Source: CAWKEY01 sp963848675
GTDB taxonomy: Bacteria; Pseudomonadota; Gammaproteobacteria; Methylococcales; Methylomonadaceae
Direction of reading: 5' to 3'
DNA length: 64,000 bases
Assembly: GCA_963848675.1 (NCBI GenBank)
Contig: CAWKEY010000031.1
Coordinates: forward strand, 1 to 64,000
Numbering within the stretch: position 1 is the stretch's first letter; each line of letters starts with the position of its first letter. The notes under the pieces were generated by a model that was not told the origin of the DNA, searched no databases, and was given only the letters and a program-made list of their open reading frames with translations. The position numbers and the translations under genes were made by a program. Below are positions 8,406 through 17,117 of this stretch, in pieces.

Positions 8406-8864
8406 ATGAAAATAATTGCTTTTAGTTCATTAATCGGCGGTTTGCTGTTGGCCACTGTAGCCGGAGCCGATCCCGTCGCTGTTGAAGATGGGGCAGTGTT
8501 TATAGCAGGAAATAATGAATTGTCTGTAGAATTAGCCACATCGGCGCCCTTGCCAGCAGGGTGCCCGGCGTCTACACGAATTCAAAACGCCACTGATGTA
8601 GCAATCGCTAACGGTTATGCGTTCGTTACTGCCAATAATGGAGGCGTAGTTGATGTGACGCGAGTTGATGTAAGTGCATGTCTCCTTTCTTCAAATACTT
8701 GCGACATTTCGCCCACCGCTAATTTGACAGCCGGTCAACTGGACATTCCCTGCCTGGAAGTCAATGGCAAGATTTATGATATTAGAATGCGTCAGCGTGG
8801 CAATTCCATGAACTGGGAAGTCACTGGAATCGAAGATTCTCACCATTCATTTAGAAATCGCTAG
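8406..8864 (+). CDS. Secreted hypothetical protein
   Basis: I do not recognise this family. The start at 8406 follows a GGGAG ribosome-binding site and gives a clean Sec signal peptide: MKIIAFSSLIGGLLLATVAG followed by a probable cleavage after the AGA near residue 21. An upstream in-frame ATG would bury this signal. The mature part of about 130 residues has four cysteines (CPAS, ACLL, TCDI, PCLE) that could form two disulfides, and a mixed beta-like composition. The rare pair of Asn/Gly-rich segments (IANGYAFVTANNGG) suggests an extracellular beta fold. It stands alone between two non-coding stretches. Confidence 0.65.
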   Translation: MKIIAFSSLIGGLLLATVAGADPVAVEDGAVFIAGNNELSVELATSAPLPAGCPASTRIQNATDVAIANGYAFVTANNGGVVDVTRVDVSACLLSSNTCDISPTANLTAGQLDIPCLEVNGKIYDIRMRQRGNSMNWEVTGIEDSHHSFRNR

Positions 8865-8904
8865 AACAGTTGATTTGCATAGCTCCTTCTAAAAGCTGAG
8901 TCAC

Positions 8905-8928
8905 CCCCTCGCCCTAGCAGGCGAGGGG
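8905..8928. repeat. Perfect GC-rich hairpin
   Basis: CCCCTCGCC (8905-8913) pairs with GGCGAGGGG (8920-8928) around a six-base loop. It sits between the ends of the converging secreted-protein and TIR genes but lacks a T-run on either strand, so a REP-like palindrome is as likely as a terminator. Confidence 0.5.
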
Positions 8929-9080
8929 TACTTCCTGACTCGACTCTCGAGTCATTAGTTTTCTCATCGGGCGTCTTTGCACGCGGGCTTCATGAGATTG
9001 AAAATCAAGAAATTCAATAGCTGCCATCACAAGCGATGGGCTTTGTGTCTCAACGCATCCACGGCCCTGCGCAAATGACT

Positions 9081-10016
9081 CTACTTTGGGGAACCTTGAC
9101 AGAGCCAGCGGCTGTTCGCCCAACCCATGGTACCGTCGCGCATTCGCACATGATTCCAGGGACCTTGGACATCTACTACCTTAAGCAGGGTATTCGCGCC
9201 CATGCGGAGAATTTCGGGATAACTACTGTCAGGGCCTGCCCGCAATGAAAGAAAGTTATCGCCCTCGGGGTTTAGCTTGCAAACGTAAAGCTGATCGCGC
9301 CGATCTTTCATCTCGGGTGCCGGTATAACCGCCTGAGTTGAAGGCGTTGAAGACGCTATTGGATAATTCTTGGCCGGCGACTCCGGCGAGTCTTCTCGCT
9401 GCAGCAAGAAATTTATTGTAGTTGCAGCGATGGTTAAAACAATTAACCCGGCAAGCAAGCTCCAGCTCAGCCTGGATAGGCGGGGCTTTGCTGGATCGTT
9501 CAGGTTATTGGCTACTACCGAAGCGCTTTCCTGGCCGGCAGACGCTTTTCGTTCTATTTTTACATGCGCACTCAGCGCCTTGATCAACACCTGGACATCC
9601 GAATCCCAGCGGGGATGGGTCAATTCAACCCCATTCCGGTAACAAAGATCCTGACAATCAGGGGGCAGTTGCTCCGCACGGGGCATACGCGCGCCTCGCA
9701 CCAGCACCGGGATGACGGGAATGTCCCGTTTTAGCGCCGAGGCGACTTCAAGGCGCACGAAATCGTTTGGGTCGTCTAGCCGTCGCCTTTCCATGGCATC
9801 CTTGGAGTCAATCCAGTCTTTTCCGATCACCGCCAAAAGCACACCGCACGAGGCAACATGCTGGTCGATAACCTGTCGAAAGTCACGTCCAGCCTCGATA
9901 TCCGTTACGTCCATGAAAACCCCATCCTCGCCGAACTGTTTGACAAGATCGTCATACAGACGGCCCGCCTGCCCTTCGGCATCATCTCGCCGATAACTGA
10001 TGAAAATTGCGCCCAT
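9081..10016 (-). CDS. TIR domain - transmembrane - bacterial SH3 protein
   Basis: Residues 1-150 form a TIR domain: FISYRRDD at the start, LYDDLVKQFG, VFMDVTDIEAGRDF, then NDFVRLEVASAL, where the Glu is at the position of the TIR NADase catalytic acid, and IPVIPVLVRGARMP. Residues about 183-205 are a hydrophobic helix (SWSLLAGLIVLTIAATTINF). The C-terminal 65 residues look like a bacterial SH3 domain (FLSLRAGPDSSYPEI, then GTMGWANSRWLC). If the TIR is cytoplasmic the SH3 part would face the periplasm. The start has a good AGGGGTGA ribosome-binding site. Bacterial TIR proteins include NAD+ hydrolases used in anti-phage abortive infection; that role here is only inferred, as no partner defence gene is adjacent. 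Confidence 0.85.
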   Translation of the reverse strand: MGAIFISYRRDDAEGQAGRLYDDLVKQFGEDGVFMDVTDIEAGRDFRQVIDQHVASCGVLLAVIGKDWIDSKDAMERRRLDDPNDFVRLEVASALKRDIPVIPVLVRGARMPRAEQLPPDCQDLCYRNGVELTHPRWDSDVQVLIKALSAHVKIERKASAGQESASVVANNLNDPAKPRLSRLSWSLLAGLIVLTIAATTINFLLQREDSPESPAKNYPIASSTPSTQAVIPAPEMKDRRDQLYVCKLNPEGDNFLSLRAGPDSSYPEILRMGANTLLKVVDVQGPWNHVRMRDGTMGWANSRWLCQGSPK

Positions 10017-10552
10017 ACGATCACCCCTGAATTTCAGTATTATGACGAAGCTATGGCTAACGATAGGAAATCCAATAGCTTAAGTCAACTTCTTTGATTC
10101 TAATTGGTTCAGATCAGAGTTTGTTGAGGACACCTATTCAGCAGACAGTCCCTTGAAATATTTGCGTACTCTCAACCAGCAGATGAATAGGGCTCTCGAA
10201 ATTTCCCCTGTTTTTCAGTTGAGCTTGGCGCGAAATTGCCTTCCCCTTATGCAACAACGCTATTATGCCGGAAATAGAATTCCCCGGTTCATACATTACC
10301 AAGTAGAGAATGAAAGGTTTTTTGCCCAGTATTTACAAAAATCGTAGGTGCATATGCTTGTTTTTCCTATGCTGTTAACAAATCGGACTAACGTCACAAT
10401 TTTATTGCTTTTTATTCTGACAAATGATAGACATAAGGCAAATTTATAATCAATTAGTTGAGCGGTTTGCTGCCGCCACTGTGTTGTGTGTTGCTCACGA
10501 GATCGGCTCGTGGGTTCTTAAGATGATGTTCAATTTCACCAAGGAGATACTT
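10017..10552. other. Non-coding region before the haloperoxidase
   Basis: A 64-codon frame beginning with TTG at 10153 has no ribosome-binding site and no recognisable family, so I do not call it. The haloperoxidase frame is open back to 10424, but those 43 codons lack family resemblance. A strong AAGGAG site sits at 10541-10546. Confidence 0.45.
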
Positions 10553-12280
10553 ATGACAATCCGCAGCCAGCAATCCCTTGAGCGTCGCCGCGCAGCGGCT
10601 GAAATCGCCGCCAGTCGTCCGCATCCCGTTCACCGCGCCAACGGTGATGAACACCGGCATCGTGATGAATCCGGAAACCCTACTTACATCGGCAACTTCA
10701 CCAAGTGCCTGCGTCACGACGACGATGGTTTTCTTGTTGATCCCAAGGACTATTCTGAGTGGGTTCGTTCTGTTGACAGCGCGGATCCCAGAGACATTGC
10801 CGCGAACAAGGTCGGCGGCCCGCCTTGGAAGGTTCCGCAGAACAACACCGATAATATTCCGGTACGCGGCTGGGAAAGTCAGGGCGCTGGCGCGACATTT
10901 GACCTCGAGGGTCCAGACGCGCAATCGGTAACCATGCCACCAGCTCCAGCCCTAGACTCGGAAGAACTCATTGCGGAAATGGCAGAGTTGTACTGGATGG
11001 CTCTCTGCCGCGACGTCCCGTTTTCCCAGTGGTCCGGCAACGCGACGATTGGAAATGCTATCGACTCCCTGAAGAATCTTGACTGGTTTCGCGCTAACCG
11101 TGCGGCCACCGGTTCAACCGACGTTTTGGCATCGTCGCTGGCACGACGGCGCATCCTGCGTGGCCCAGGGGATGCGTTCACGCTTCCCGAACTATTCCGC
11201 GGTGTTACTCCGGGCGAGCAGGTCGGACCTTATCTGTCGCAATTTCTCCTAGCGGGAAGCAGTGGTATCAATGGCAACGACCTCGCCCATGCCCACGCCG
11301 ACGGCTACATCGCTTACGGCGCGATCCGCATCGACCAGCGCGTACGGCAGGCGCCGTCCGGCATCGACTACATGACGACCTTCGACGCGTGGCTCGACGT
11401 TCAGAATGGTGCAAACTTGCGTGGTGAAGAAACTCCATACGCCAACAACGCCGCACCCAACGTTGGATACCGATTTATGGCGACGCCGCGCGACCTTGTG
11501 ACCTACGTCCATTATGATGCCTTGTATGAAGCCTACCTCAATGCCTGTCTGTTGCTTTTGTCGCTCGGTGCGCCGTTCGATCCGGGGCTTCCGTTCCTGA
11601 GAGAAGATGTGATCGACAAGCAGACTGGATTTGCGCAATTCGGTGGCCCGCATATTCTGAGCCTCGTGACGGAAGTCGCAACGCGGGCGCTCAAGGCGGT
11701 TCGGTATCAGAAGTACAACGTTCACCGTCTCTGTCGGCCGGAAGCAGTTGGGGGGCGCCTGCACAAACTCGCGACATCGGCGAATCCCGCTGTGAAGGCA
11801 CGACTTGCAGTATTGCAACCAATGCTCAACCGTCTTTCGTCTGGCGCCGTGAATCTCGATGCCAGGCTCGGTGGCAACTGGCTGTTACCGATGGCCTTTC
11901 CGGAGGGTTCACCAACCCATCCCTCCTACGGTGCCGGACACGCAACCGTCGCTGCGGCGTGCTCGACCATCCTCAAGGCATGGTTCGACCATGGATGGAA
12001 ACTACCGTTCGCGTTCGAGCCGAATGCAACCGGTTCGGCTCTCGTCGATGTGTCGGCGACGAACCCAGCGCTGACCGTCGAAGGCGAGCTAAACAAAATC
12101 GCGGCTAATATCGCCATCGGCCGTAATTGGGCCGGCGTTCACTACTACAGCGACTACATTGAGTCTTTCCGCATTGGGGAGCAGATAGCCCTCGGCATAC
12201 TCGAGGAGCAGAAGATTTGCTACGGCGAAAGTTGGAACATGGCTGTGCCTCTGATGGACGGCACTGTCGTGCGCATTTGA
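10553..12280 (+). CDS. Vanadium-dependent haloperoxidase
   Basis: These enzymes use vanadate and H2O2 to oxidise halides to hypohalous acid. The C-terminal half carries the vanadate pocket shared with PAP2 phosphatases: KYNVHRLCRPEA near residue 388 (Lys and Arg ligands), PSYGAGHATVAAAC near 458 (Ser-Gly-His), and IGRNWAGVHYYSDY near 522 (Arg and the vanadate-binding His). The 575-residue size fits the algal/cyanobacterial bromoperoxidase type. The start at 10553 has AAGGAG seven bases upstream. The upstream-extended frame adds 43 residues without support. There is no signal peptide in this form. It stands alone, and its GC-rich codon use contrasts with the AT-rich flanks, which suggests horizontal transfer. 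Confidence 0.88.
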   Translation: MTIRSQQSLERRRAAAEIAASRPHPVHRANGDEHRHRDESGNPTYIGNFTKCLRHDDDGFLVDPKDYSEWVRSVDSADPRDIAANKVGGPPWKVPQNNTDNIPVRGWESQGAGATFDLEGPDAQSVTMPPAPALDSEELIAEMAELYWMALCRDVPFSQWSGNATIGNAIDSLKNLDWFRANRAATGSTDVLASSLARRRILRGPGDAFTLPELFRGVTPGEQVGPYLSQFLLAGSSGINGNDLAHAHADGYIAYGAIRIDQRVRQAPSGIDYMTTFDAWLDVQNGANLRGEETPYANNAAPNVGYRFMATPRDLVTYVHYDALYEAYLNACLLLLSLGAPFDPGLPFLREDVIDKQTGFAQFGGPHILSLVTEVATRALKAVRYQKYNVHRLCRPEAVGGRLHKLATSANPAVKARLAVLQPMLNRLSSGAVNLDARLGGNWLLPMAFPEGSPTHPSYGAGHATVAAACSTILKAWFDHGWKLPFAFEPNATGSALVDVSATNPALTVEGELNKIAANIAIGRNWAGVHYYSDYIESFRIGEQIALGILEEQKICYGESWNMAVPLMDGTVVRI

Positions 12281-12425
12281 TGGAGACCAAAAAATAACGG
12301 CACTGTAGTCATGCGGGTAAGACAATGTGCTTTGGATTAAATCTGGAGCACAGATTGAAGCGAATCGCTAGAGGCAAGATTGACGATGCGAAGCGCGGAT
12401 GGCGCGCTTCGCGCGGTTAACGGTG

Positions 12426-12947
12426 TTATTTTTTTGCCGGGTACAGTGACAAATATGGTTCAAACAAGCGGCTTTTCTTCAGCTTGGTTTCGGTCGGCAA
12501 GCCTTGGAAATAGGCCCAGCCATCGCGATCATCAGCATTCACCTCGCCATCGTTATTCAAATCCAGCGCAATCAACGGTTCGGCAGGTTTATTGCCGGTG
12601 TAGGCGAATTTTGGCTGACCGTTATAACCTTCCCAAATGTTGCTGACCTGGGTGTAGTGGCCGTATTTCGCCAAGGCATTGGCTGTCTGTACGCTGCGGT
12701 GACCGGTAGCGCAGAGCAGATAGAGCGGCTGATCCTTGTCTGGAAACAACGCTTCGACGTAATCGACAAATTGCTGAATTGGCAGCGTACCATCCTTGCC
12801 GTCTGCCGCCAAAAATCCCACTTCGGAGTCGACCGAGATGTCGTAACCGATGTAATTGCTGTTGTCATCAGCTTGATCAGGGCTGCCGGTTACATGCGGA
12901 AACGGAATGCTGTAGGCGCCAACCCTACTAGCTGAGGAGGCGAACAT
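12426..12947 (-). pseudogene. Rhodanese-like protein with dockerin-type EF-hand, 5' end replaced
   Basis: The C-terminal half of a rhodanese domain is visible: FVDYVEALFPDKDQPLYLLC continuing into the active-site loop CATGHRS with the persulfide-forming Cys, then ANALAKYGHYTQVSNIWEGY. The usual N-terminal half with its (I/V)DVR and GHIPGA segments is missing. It is followed by LDLNNDGEVNADDRDGW, an EF-hand-like calcium loop as in dockerins. The first 20 or so residues appear to come from unrelated DNA that continues upstream. No signal peptide remains, although such proteins are normally exported. I read this as a 5'-truncated gene; a short functional protein cannot be excluded. Confidence 0.55.
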
Positions 12948-13047
12948 AAAAAAATCGCGGCCTCTGGTAATCGGCGCAGACCCGAAGTCTGTGGATCGGA
13001 CAAGGAAAAAGCCTGCGAACTGCTGATTGACAAGCAGCGAATCAACA

Positions 13048-13144
13048 ACAACTGCTGACCAACAAACACGGGCAAACCCGCGGCGAAAATTATTGGCCGT
13101 TGATTAAACTCGACATCTGGCTAACAATTGCCGACCGCGTTTGA
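13048..13144 (+). pseudogene. Possible C-terminal scrap of an asparagine-synthetase-like gene
   Basis: One plus-strand frame ends LLTNKHGQTRGENYWPLIKL followed by DIWLTIADRV and a stop. This resembles the extreme C-terminus of asparagine synthetase B-type proteins (…LW.L..LE.W…). Upstream the frame closes quickly. It is too short to be sure, and may be chance. Confidence 0.25.
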
Positions 13145-13216
13145 GCGGGGATTTTTCATAAACGCTGCCCAAAAAGAGCATCCGGGGTTTGTTGACCATT
13201 ATATTGCGGGCTGAAT

Positions 13217-13293
13217 TGGTCGGAGTGAGAGGATTCGAACCTCCGGCCCCTGCCTCCCGAAGGCAGTGCTCTACCAAGCTGAGCTACACTCCG
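13217..13293 (-). tRNA. tRNA-Pro (anticodon CGG)
   Basis: On the minus strand the sequence starts CGGAGTGTAGCTCAG and ends CACTCCGACCA. The acceptor stem CGGAGTG/CACTCCG, the D-loop with GGTAGAGC, and the T-arm GGTTCGAATCC are all present. The anticodon stem CTGCC/GGCAG encloses TTCGGGA, giving anticodon CGG. The CCA end is encoded (13217-13219). Confidence 0.97.
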
Positions 13294-13522
13294 TATCGGC
13301 GGATCGCTGATCGACCTGCCAGACTCATTTTAACAAAATTTTCCGTCATTGCATCCATTACGATTGCCGGCATTACCGGCGGCAACAAGAATCCGTAAAA
13401 TTCAAAAGAAATCAGACTATTATTTTAGGTTCATTGTCCGCCTTTCGATTTTCAGGTAAAACAGACTACGAGAAGCGCCCTCTTTTCTTGCCAACAACCC
13501 AACCCAGAACTGTCCGGCCAAC

Positions 13523-14290
13523 ATGACGCTATCCTCATTGCTTGAATCCTTCTTCAAATGGCTGTTCCTGCTCAGCGCCTTAATGATGGCCGCCAGTTCT
13601 TTTTACAAGGATAAAATCCCTGATCCAGGGTTCTACGATCTTGAACAACTGGTCAGTCCAAGGCAAATACCCACGGCCGACCCGGCGTTTATAACGCAGG
13701 TTCATGACCAGGAATATACCATTACGCCCAGGTTCAACTATGAACTGGACGGCGTTATCGTCAGCTACCACAACGCCGATACTTTTAGCGACATATGGCA
13801 TCACAAACGCTGGAAGGATTTTATCAATTTGCGTGATCTCTGCGTCATTTGGGGGGAAAACGTTGCGACAGGCGTTTATCAGAGCATGAAATTCAGCAAC
13901 GATAGCTGGACGTGCTGGGCATCCTGGCCGGATCAGGAAACCGGATCGCAGTTTAAAATGAACGCCTTATCCAATAACCACCTGCTTACCGATGACAACA
14001 CCCTTAAAAGCGCTTTGATGTCTGCCGAACCTGGGGACCATATCCGGCTTATAGGCGTCCTGGCCGAATACGCGAATAAAGCCGCCGGTTTTCAGCGCGG
14101 CACCAGCACTGTACGCGAAGATACCGGCAATGGCGCTTGCGAAACCGTTTATCTGGCGGGCTTTGAAATCATCAAGAAGGCAAACCGCAGGTCCCGCCGT
14201 ATATATACATTGGCAAAATGGCTGAGCCTTATTTCCGCCCTCGGGTTTTCAGTCATGTTTGTAGTCGCCCCGGTAAAAAACACATTTTAA
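13523..14290 (+). CDS. Membrane protein with two terminal TM helices
   Basis: I do not recognise a named family with certainty. Residues about 8-28 (FFKWLFLLSALMMAASSFY) and 231-250 (LSLISALGFSVMFVVAPV) are hydrophobic helices at the two ends. Between them lie about 200 polar residues, probably periplasmic, with four cysteines and several Trp residues (DLCVIWGENVATG, SWTCWASWP). The central part has a beta-rich look with an OB-like stretch (GDHIRLIGVLAEYANKAAG), as in nucleic-acid-binding-fold envelope proteins that sense or bind ligands. It is alone in its orientation; tRNA-Pro lies upstream on the other strand. Confidence 0.7.
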   Translation: MTLSSLLESFFKWLFLLSALMMAASSFYKDKIPDPGFYDLEQLVSPRQIPTADPAFITQVHDQEYTITPRFNYELDGVIVSYHNADTFSDIWHHKRWKDFINLRDLCVIWGENVATGVYQSMKFSNDSWTCWASWPDQETGSQFKMNALSNNHLLTDDNTLKSALMSAEPGDHIRLIGVLAEYANKAAGFQRGTSTVREDTGNGACETVYLAGFEIIKKANRRSRRIYTLAKWLSLISALGFSVMFVVAPVKNTF

Positions 14291-14411
14291 CAAGCCGTTA
14301 CACTGTGCTGCAGATTTGCAGCCAGCCTTCATAAAGCAACACAGAGTCCTGAAAGTGGAAAACCGCCGCTTGGCTGATACATAATGTTCAGACATCCAGG
14401 CCTCTAGGATT

Positions 14412-15068
14412 TTAAATTGACCCTACTTTGAACACCATGCGTAAATTAGTACGAAGAAATCGAGTCTCAGTTGCATTGAGTTGAGTGCACAGATTTTCTA
14501 TCACATTATCAGACATAACATTCGCTAAATGATGGAGACGGATGGTTAATGTTTGCGCTTCCAGATCAGGTAGCAAATCGGCTTCAGTTTTATAGAGTGC
14601 GCGAAGTAGTGTGCGCACTTCATCAGGGTGAGACATATTTTCACGCAGATTATTAGCCATAGCCGTTTCCGCACGATAAGCCGTCATTTTGATGGTGTCT
14701 ACCAGATGCTTGCTTTGCGTGCTTAACTGTTTAAATTTCTGATCCTCCGGCAAATAATGCACATCAATATGGTGTGGTGTTTCTTTGCGCTTTTTTTTGA
14801 GCATCTCAACGGCATTTTTTTGCTGTTCTATCGCTTCATTTAGTTCCGCTTTCTGTTGCATAAAAGGGCTGATTTTTTCATCATCCAGCGTCCCTTCAAA
14901 GTGTATGGCAGCAAAATTGGCCATCATACGATTGAGCTTGCCCACTTGTGATCTGACCTTGCCATCCAAATCGCGATAAACGGGATTGACCACTTGAGTG
15001 GGCTCAGTTATCGTTTCCACGCTATAGTCGGCAAGCTTATCTGTCAATAGCCAACAGAATTGAGCCAT
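14412..15068 (-). pseudogene. C-terminal part of a DDE transposase/integrase-type gene
   Basis: The frame reads VETITEPTQVVNPVYRDLDG, then KVRSQVGKLNRMMANF, the KKKRKETPHHI segment and STQSKHLVDTIKMTAYRAET. This matches the C-terminal region of long (about 450-500 residue) transposases common in methanotroph genomes; the N-terminal catalytic part is missing. The break is near 15050, where the IstB relic begins. The first 12 residues probably come from the junction. It has a long coiled-coil-like helix around residues 70-100. It is not a functional transposase. Confidence 0.55.
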
Positions 15069-15107
15069 TTTCGGCCATTAATTTTGAGCCACTTTTCCAG
15101 AGAAAAA

Positions 15108-15424
15108 TCACTTATTCAGCTTTGATTTCAGTCGATAGCTTTCTCCTCCGAGCATAAAAATGTGTGAATGATGAATGATTCTGTCTACGATAGGGACGGC
15201 GACATTACCGTCAAAGAAGAACTCGCCCCAATGGGTAAATTCCTTGTTCGTCGACAAGATGATTGACCGGTATTCATACAGGGCGTTAATCAGTTAAAAC
15301 AGGTTGTGCATGCCCTGTTTGTTCATCGGCAGGTAACCGAGTTCGTCGATGATTACCCCCCCTGAGCAATGGCTGTTAGATGTAGGCCACGGTATTTTTG
15401 GGCAACGCTATCAGTGGATGACAT
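15108..15424 (-). pseudogene. IstB (IS21 helper ATPase) relic
   Basis: On the minus strand, translation gives the IstB C-terminus: VIIDELGYLPMNKQGMHNLF, an in-frame TAA, then LINALYEYRSIILSTNKEF, GEFFFDGNVAVPIVDRII, and HIFMLGGESYRLKSKLNK. The N-terminus may be MSSTDSVAQKYRGLHLTAIA, starting at 15424 behind a GGGAGA site, but joined directly to the DELGYLP block, so the Walker A half has been deleted. Internal deletion plus a nonsense codon make it inactive. No IstA remnant is seen nearby. Confidence 0.65.
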
Positions 15425-15549
15425 GGTGCTCTCCCTGTCCAGTAGACTGGCCATTAAGAACCGCATAATGGGCCAAGGCGCTGGCTGAGTCTGGGACTGG
15501 TTGATCAACCGGTGCAGCGGATATGCGTTCAGGCTACTCTATCATTAGT
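15425..15549. other. Short gap between two relics
   Basis: Nothing recognisable is seen between the IstB relic and the frameshifted membrane sensor. Confidence 0.4.
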
Positions 15550-16150
15550 TCAATTCAGAGAAAGGAGATCGAAACTAAGGGTTCGGCGCGCGCGTTTTTC
15601 GTAAGCTGTCGGGTAAACCAGCAGCAGTGTACTTGGTGGCGAGATAGGCGCAGCGGATGATGAAACGGTTAAGCTGGAAGTTGCGAGGGTTCAGGATAAC
15701 GTGCATGGAAAAGCTCATCCCGATGAAAAACCACAGGAAAGCCAGCACTGTCCATAAAGTGCCATTCTTTTGTCAGAGCAAAGCGGCAGATAATAGGGCA
15801 AAAAAAGAAATAGGGACTGTCAGTTTCTTCGGTAAAAAAGACCAGCGAGGTAAATGTGGCGATGTCGATGGTATGGGTGATTAGCCTAATCACTCCAGTC
15901 GCAAAGGCGAAGTCCAGACCAGAGGAACTATCAATAATAAGGAGTAGCCCAGATAAGCGCTGAGCAATACACTCGTTATGTCGCTGTACTTGGAGGGCTC
16001 GTAGGGAGCTAATCTCATCACCAACAGCAATAAAGACGCAAGTACGACGCGACCGATTACGATCAGACGTTCAGTTCGCTGCCTTGGAGCATAGTATGTT
16101 TGCAGTTTTTCTGCGCAGTAAGCGAAATCAAGTAGTTGAATAGTCAGCAA
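15550..16150 (-). pseudogene. Membrane input domain of a sensor protein, frameshifted
   Basis: Reading from 16150 on the minus strand, the first frame gives RLIVIGRVVLASLLLLVMRL and DITSVLLSAYLGYSLLLIVP, two membrane helices. The sense then moves to a second frame (RLITHTIDIATFTSLVFFTE, then SPYFFFCPIICRFAL), then to LWTVLAFLWFFIGMSFSMHV with NFQLNRFIIRCAYLA, and finally to LLLVYPTAYEKRARRTLS before a stop at 15550. This order matches the membrane input region of histidine kinases with a six-helix sensor. At least three frameshifts are needed, and no kinase domain follows, so it is a decayed fragment. Confidence 0.6.
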
Positions 16151-16208
16151 GCATTATCTCAGCAAACTGGTGATAGCGTAGTTTGAAATCACAACGAGGG
16201 CATCGCTA

Positions 16209-17117
16209 CTACGGCCTCATTTTTCCAGGTTGAAATCTGTTCAGCACAGTGTTTTTAAAACGGTCAAAAAATTCGTGCATGAGCAGCCCGGTAAGGATAA
16301 GTGCGGTCCCGGCGGCCACTTTCATCGTCAGCGGTTCCTGGTTTATGGTATGGCCGAGCAGCAGGGCGAGCACAGGTGTCAGCAGCGTAATCAGTGCTAC
16401 ACGGGTGGCTTCCAGATGCGTGAGCACATAGTAATACAGCGCAAAGCCAATGGTGGTGGCGATGGCGCCCAGATAAACAATGGCAGCTAGGCTGGTCATG
16501 GGTAAGGACGCCGGCCAATGGCCGTCGAGTATCGCCCAAGTGATTAAATAAGCCGGTACGGCCAACAACAAACCACCGGCTACTTGCGACATAGCCGGCA
16601 GTTTGGCATTAATGCGTTTAATCCAGACGGCGCTGGCCGATTGCAGAAAAGCCGCGATGAGCACGCCGATGATGCCCAGTGCCGCTTCCGGGCCAAATTG
16701 CAAAGCCGAACCGAACATTATCGCCAGGCCGCCAAGGCCGAACAGGTATGACAGGCATTTGCCCAGGGTCAGGCTGCGTTCATCCAGCCAGATAGCCGCT
16801 AATAGCGCCGTGATCAGCGGCGATAAGCCAAAGACGACTGAAATCCAGCCGGAAGGAATGAACTGCGCCGCCCAGTACACCACCAGCATGGAAGCGTAGA
16901 TTTGCAGGGCCACGGCCAAATAAGTCAGCCGCGCCTTGCGATGCCAAGCCAGGCCCTGCCTTAGCAGCGCGAGCGTAATGGCCAGGCAGACCGCGCCAAT
17001 ACTCATGCGGCCAGTAACCGCAAACAAAAAACCGGGACCTTCACCGCTCCATTTGATCGCTAGCGGCGTGGTGGCCCAAAGTAAAATGACGCTGATATAG
17101 GCGATAGCTACGCGCAT
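16209..17117 (-). CDS. EamA/DMT-family exporter
   Basis: This is a 302-residue, roughly ten-helix inner-membrane protein with two homologous EamA halves: residues 5-135 (including WAAQFIPSGWISVVFGLSPL) and 150-285 (including YLGAIATTIGFALYYYVLTH). The family exports amino acids, nucleosides and other small metabolites; the substrate cannot be told from sequence. Its ATG directly abuts the TAA of the O-methyltransferase gene (TAAATG), so the two are translationally coupled. It may export the methylated product or a related metabolite, which is inference. Confidence 0.88.
   Translation of the reverse strand: MRVAIAYISVILLWATTPLAIKWSGEGPGFLFAVTGRMSIGAVCLAITLALLRQGLAWHRKARLTYLAVALQIYASMLVVYWAAQFIPSGWISVVFGLSPLITALLAAIWLDERSLTLGKCLSYLFGLGGLAIMFGSALQFGPEAALGIIGVLIAAFLQSASAVWIKRINAKLPAMSQVAGGLLLAVPAYLITWAILDGHWPASLPMTSLAAIVYLGAIATTIGFALYYYVLTHLEATRVALITLLTPVLALLLGHTINQEPLTMKVAAGTALILTGLLMHEFFDRFKNTVLNRFQPGKMRP

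Noticed and set aside
10153..10347. 64-codon TTG-initiated frame before the haloperoxidase
   Set aside because: No ribosome-binding site and no family; not enough support to call a gene.
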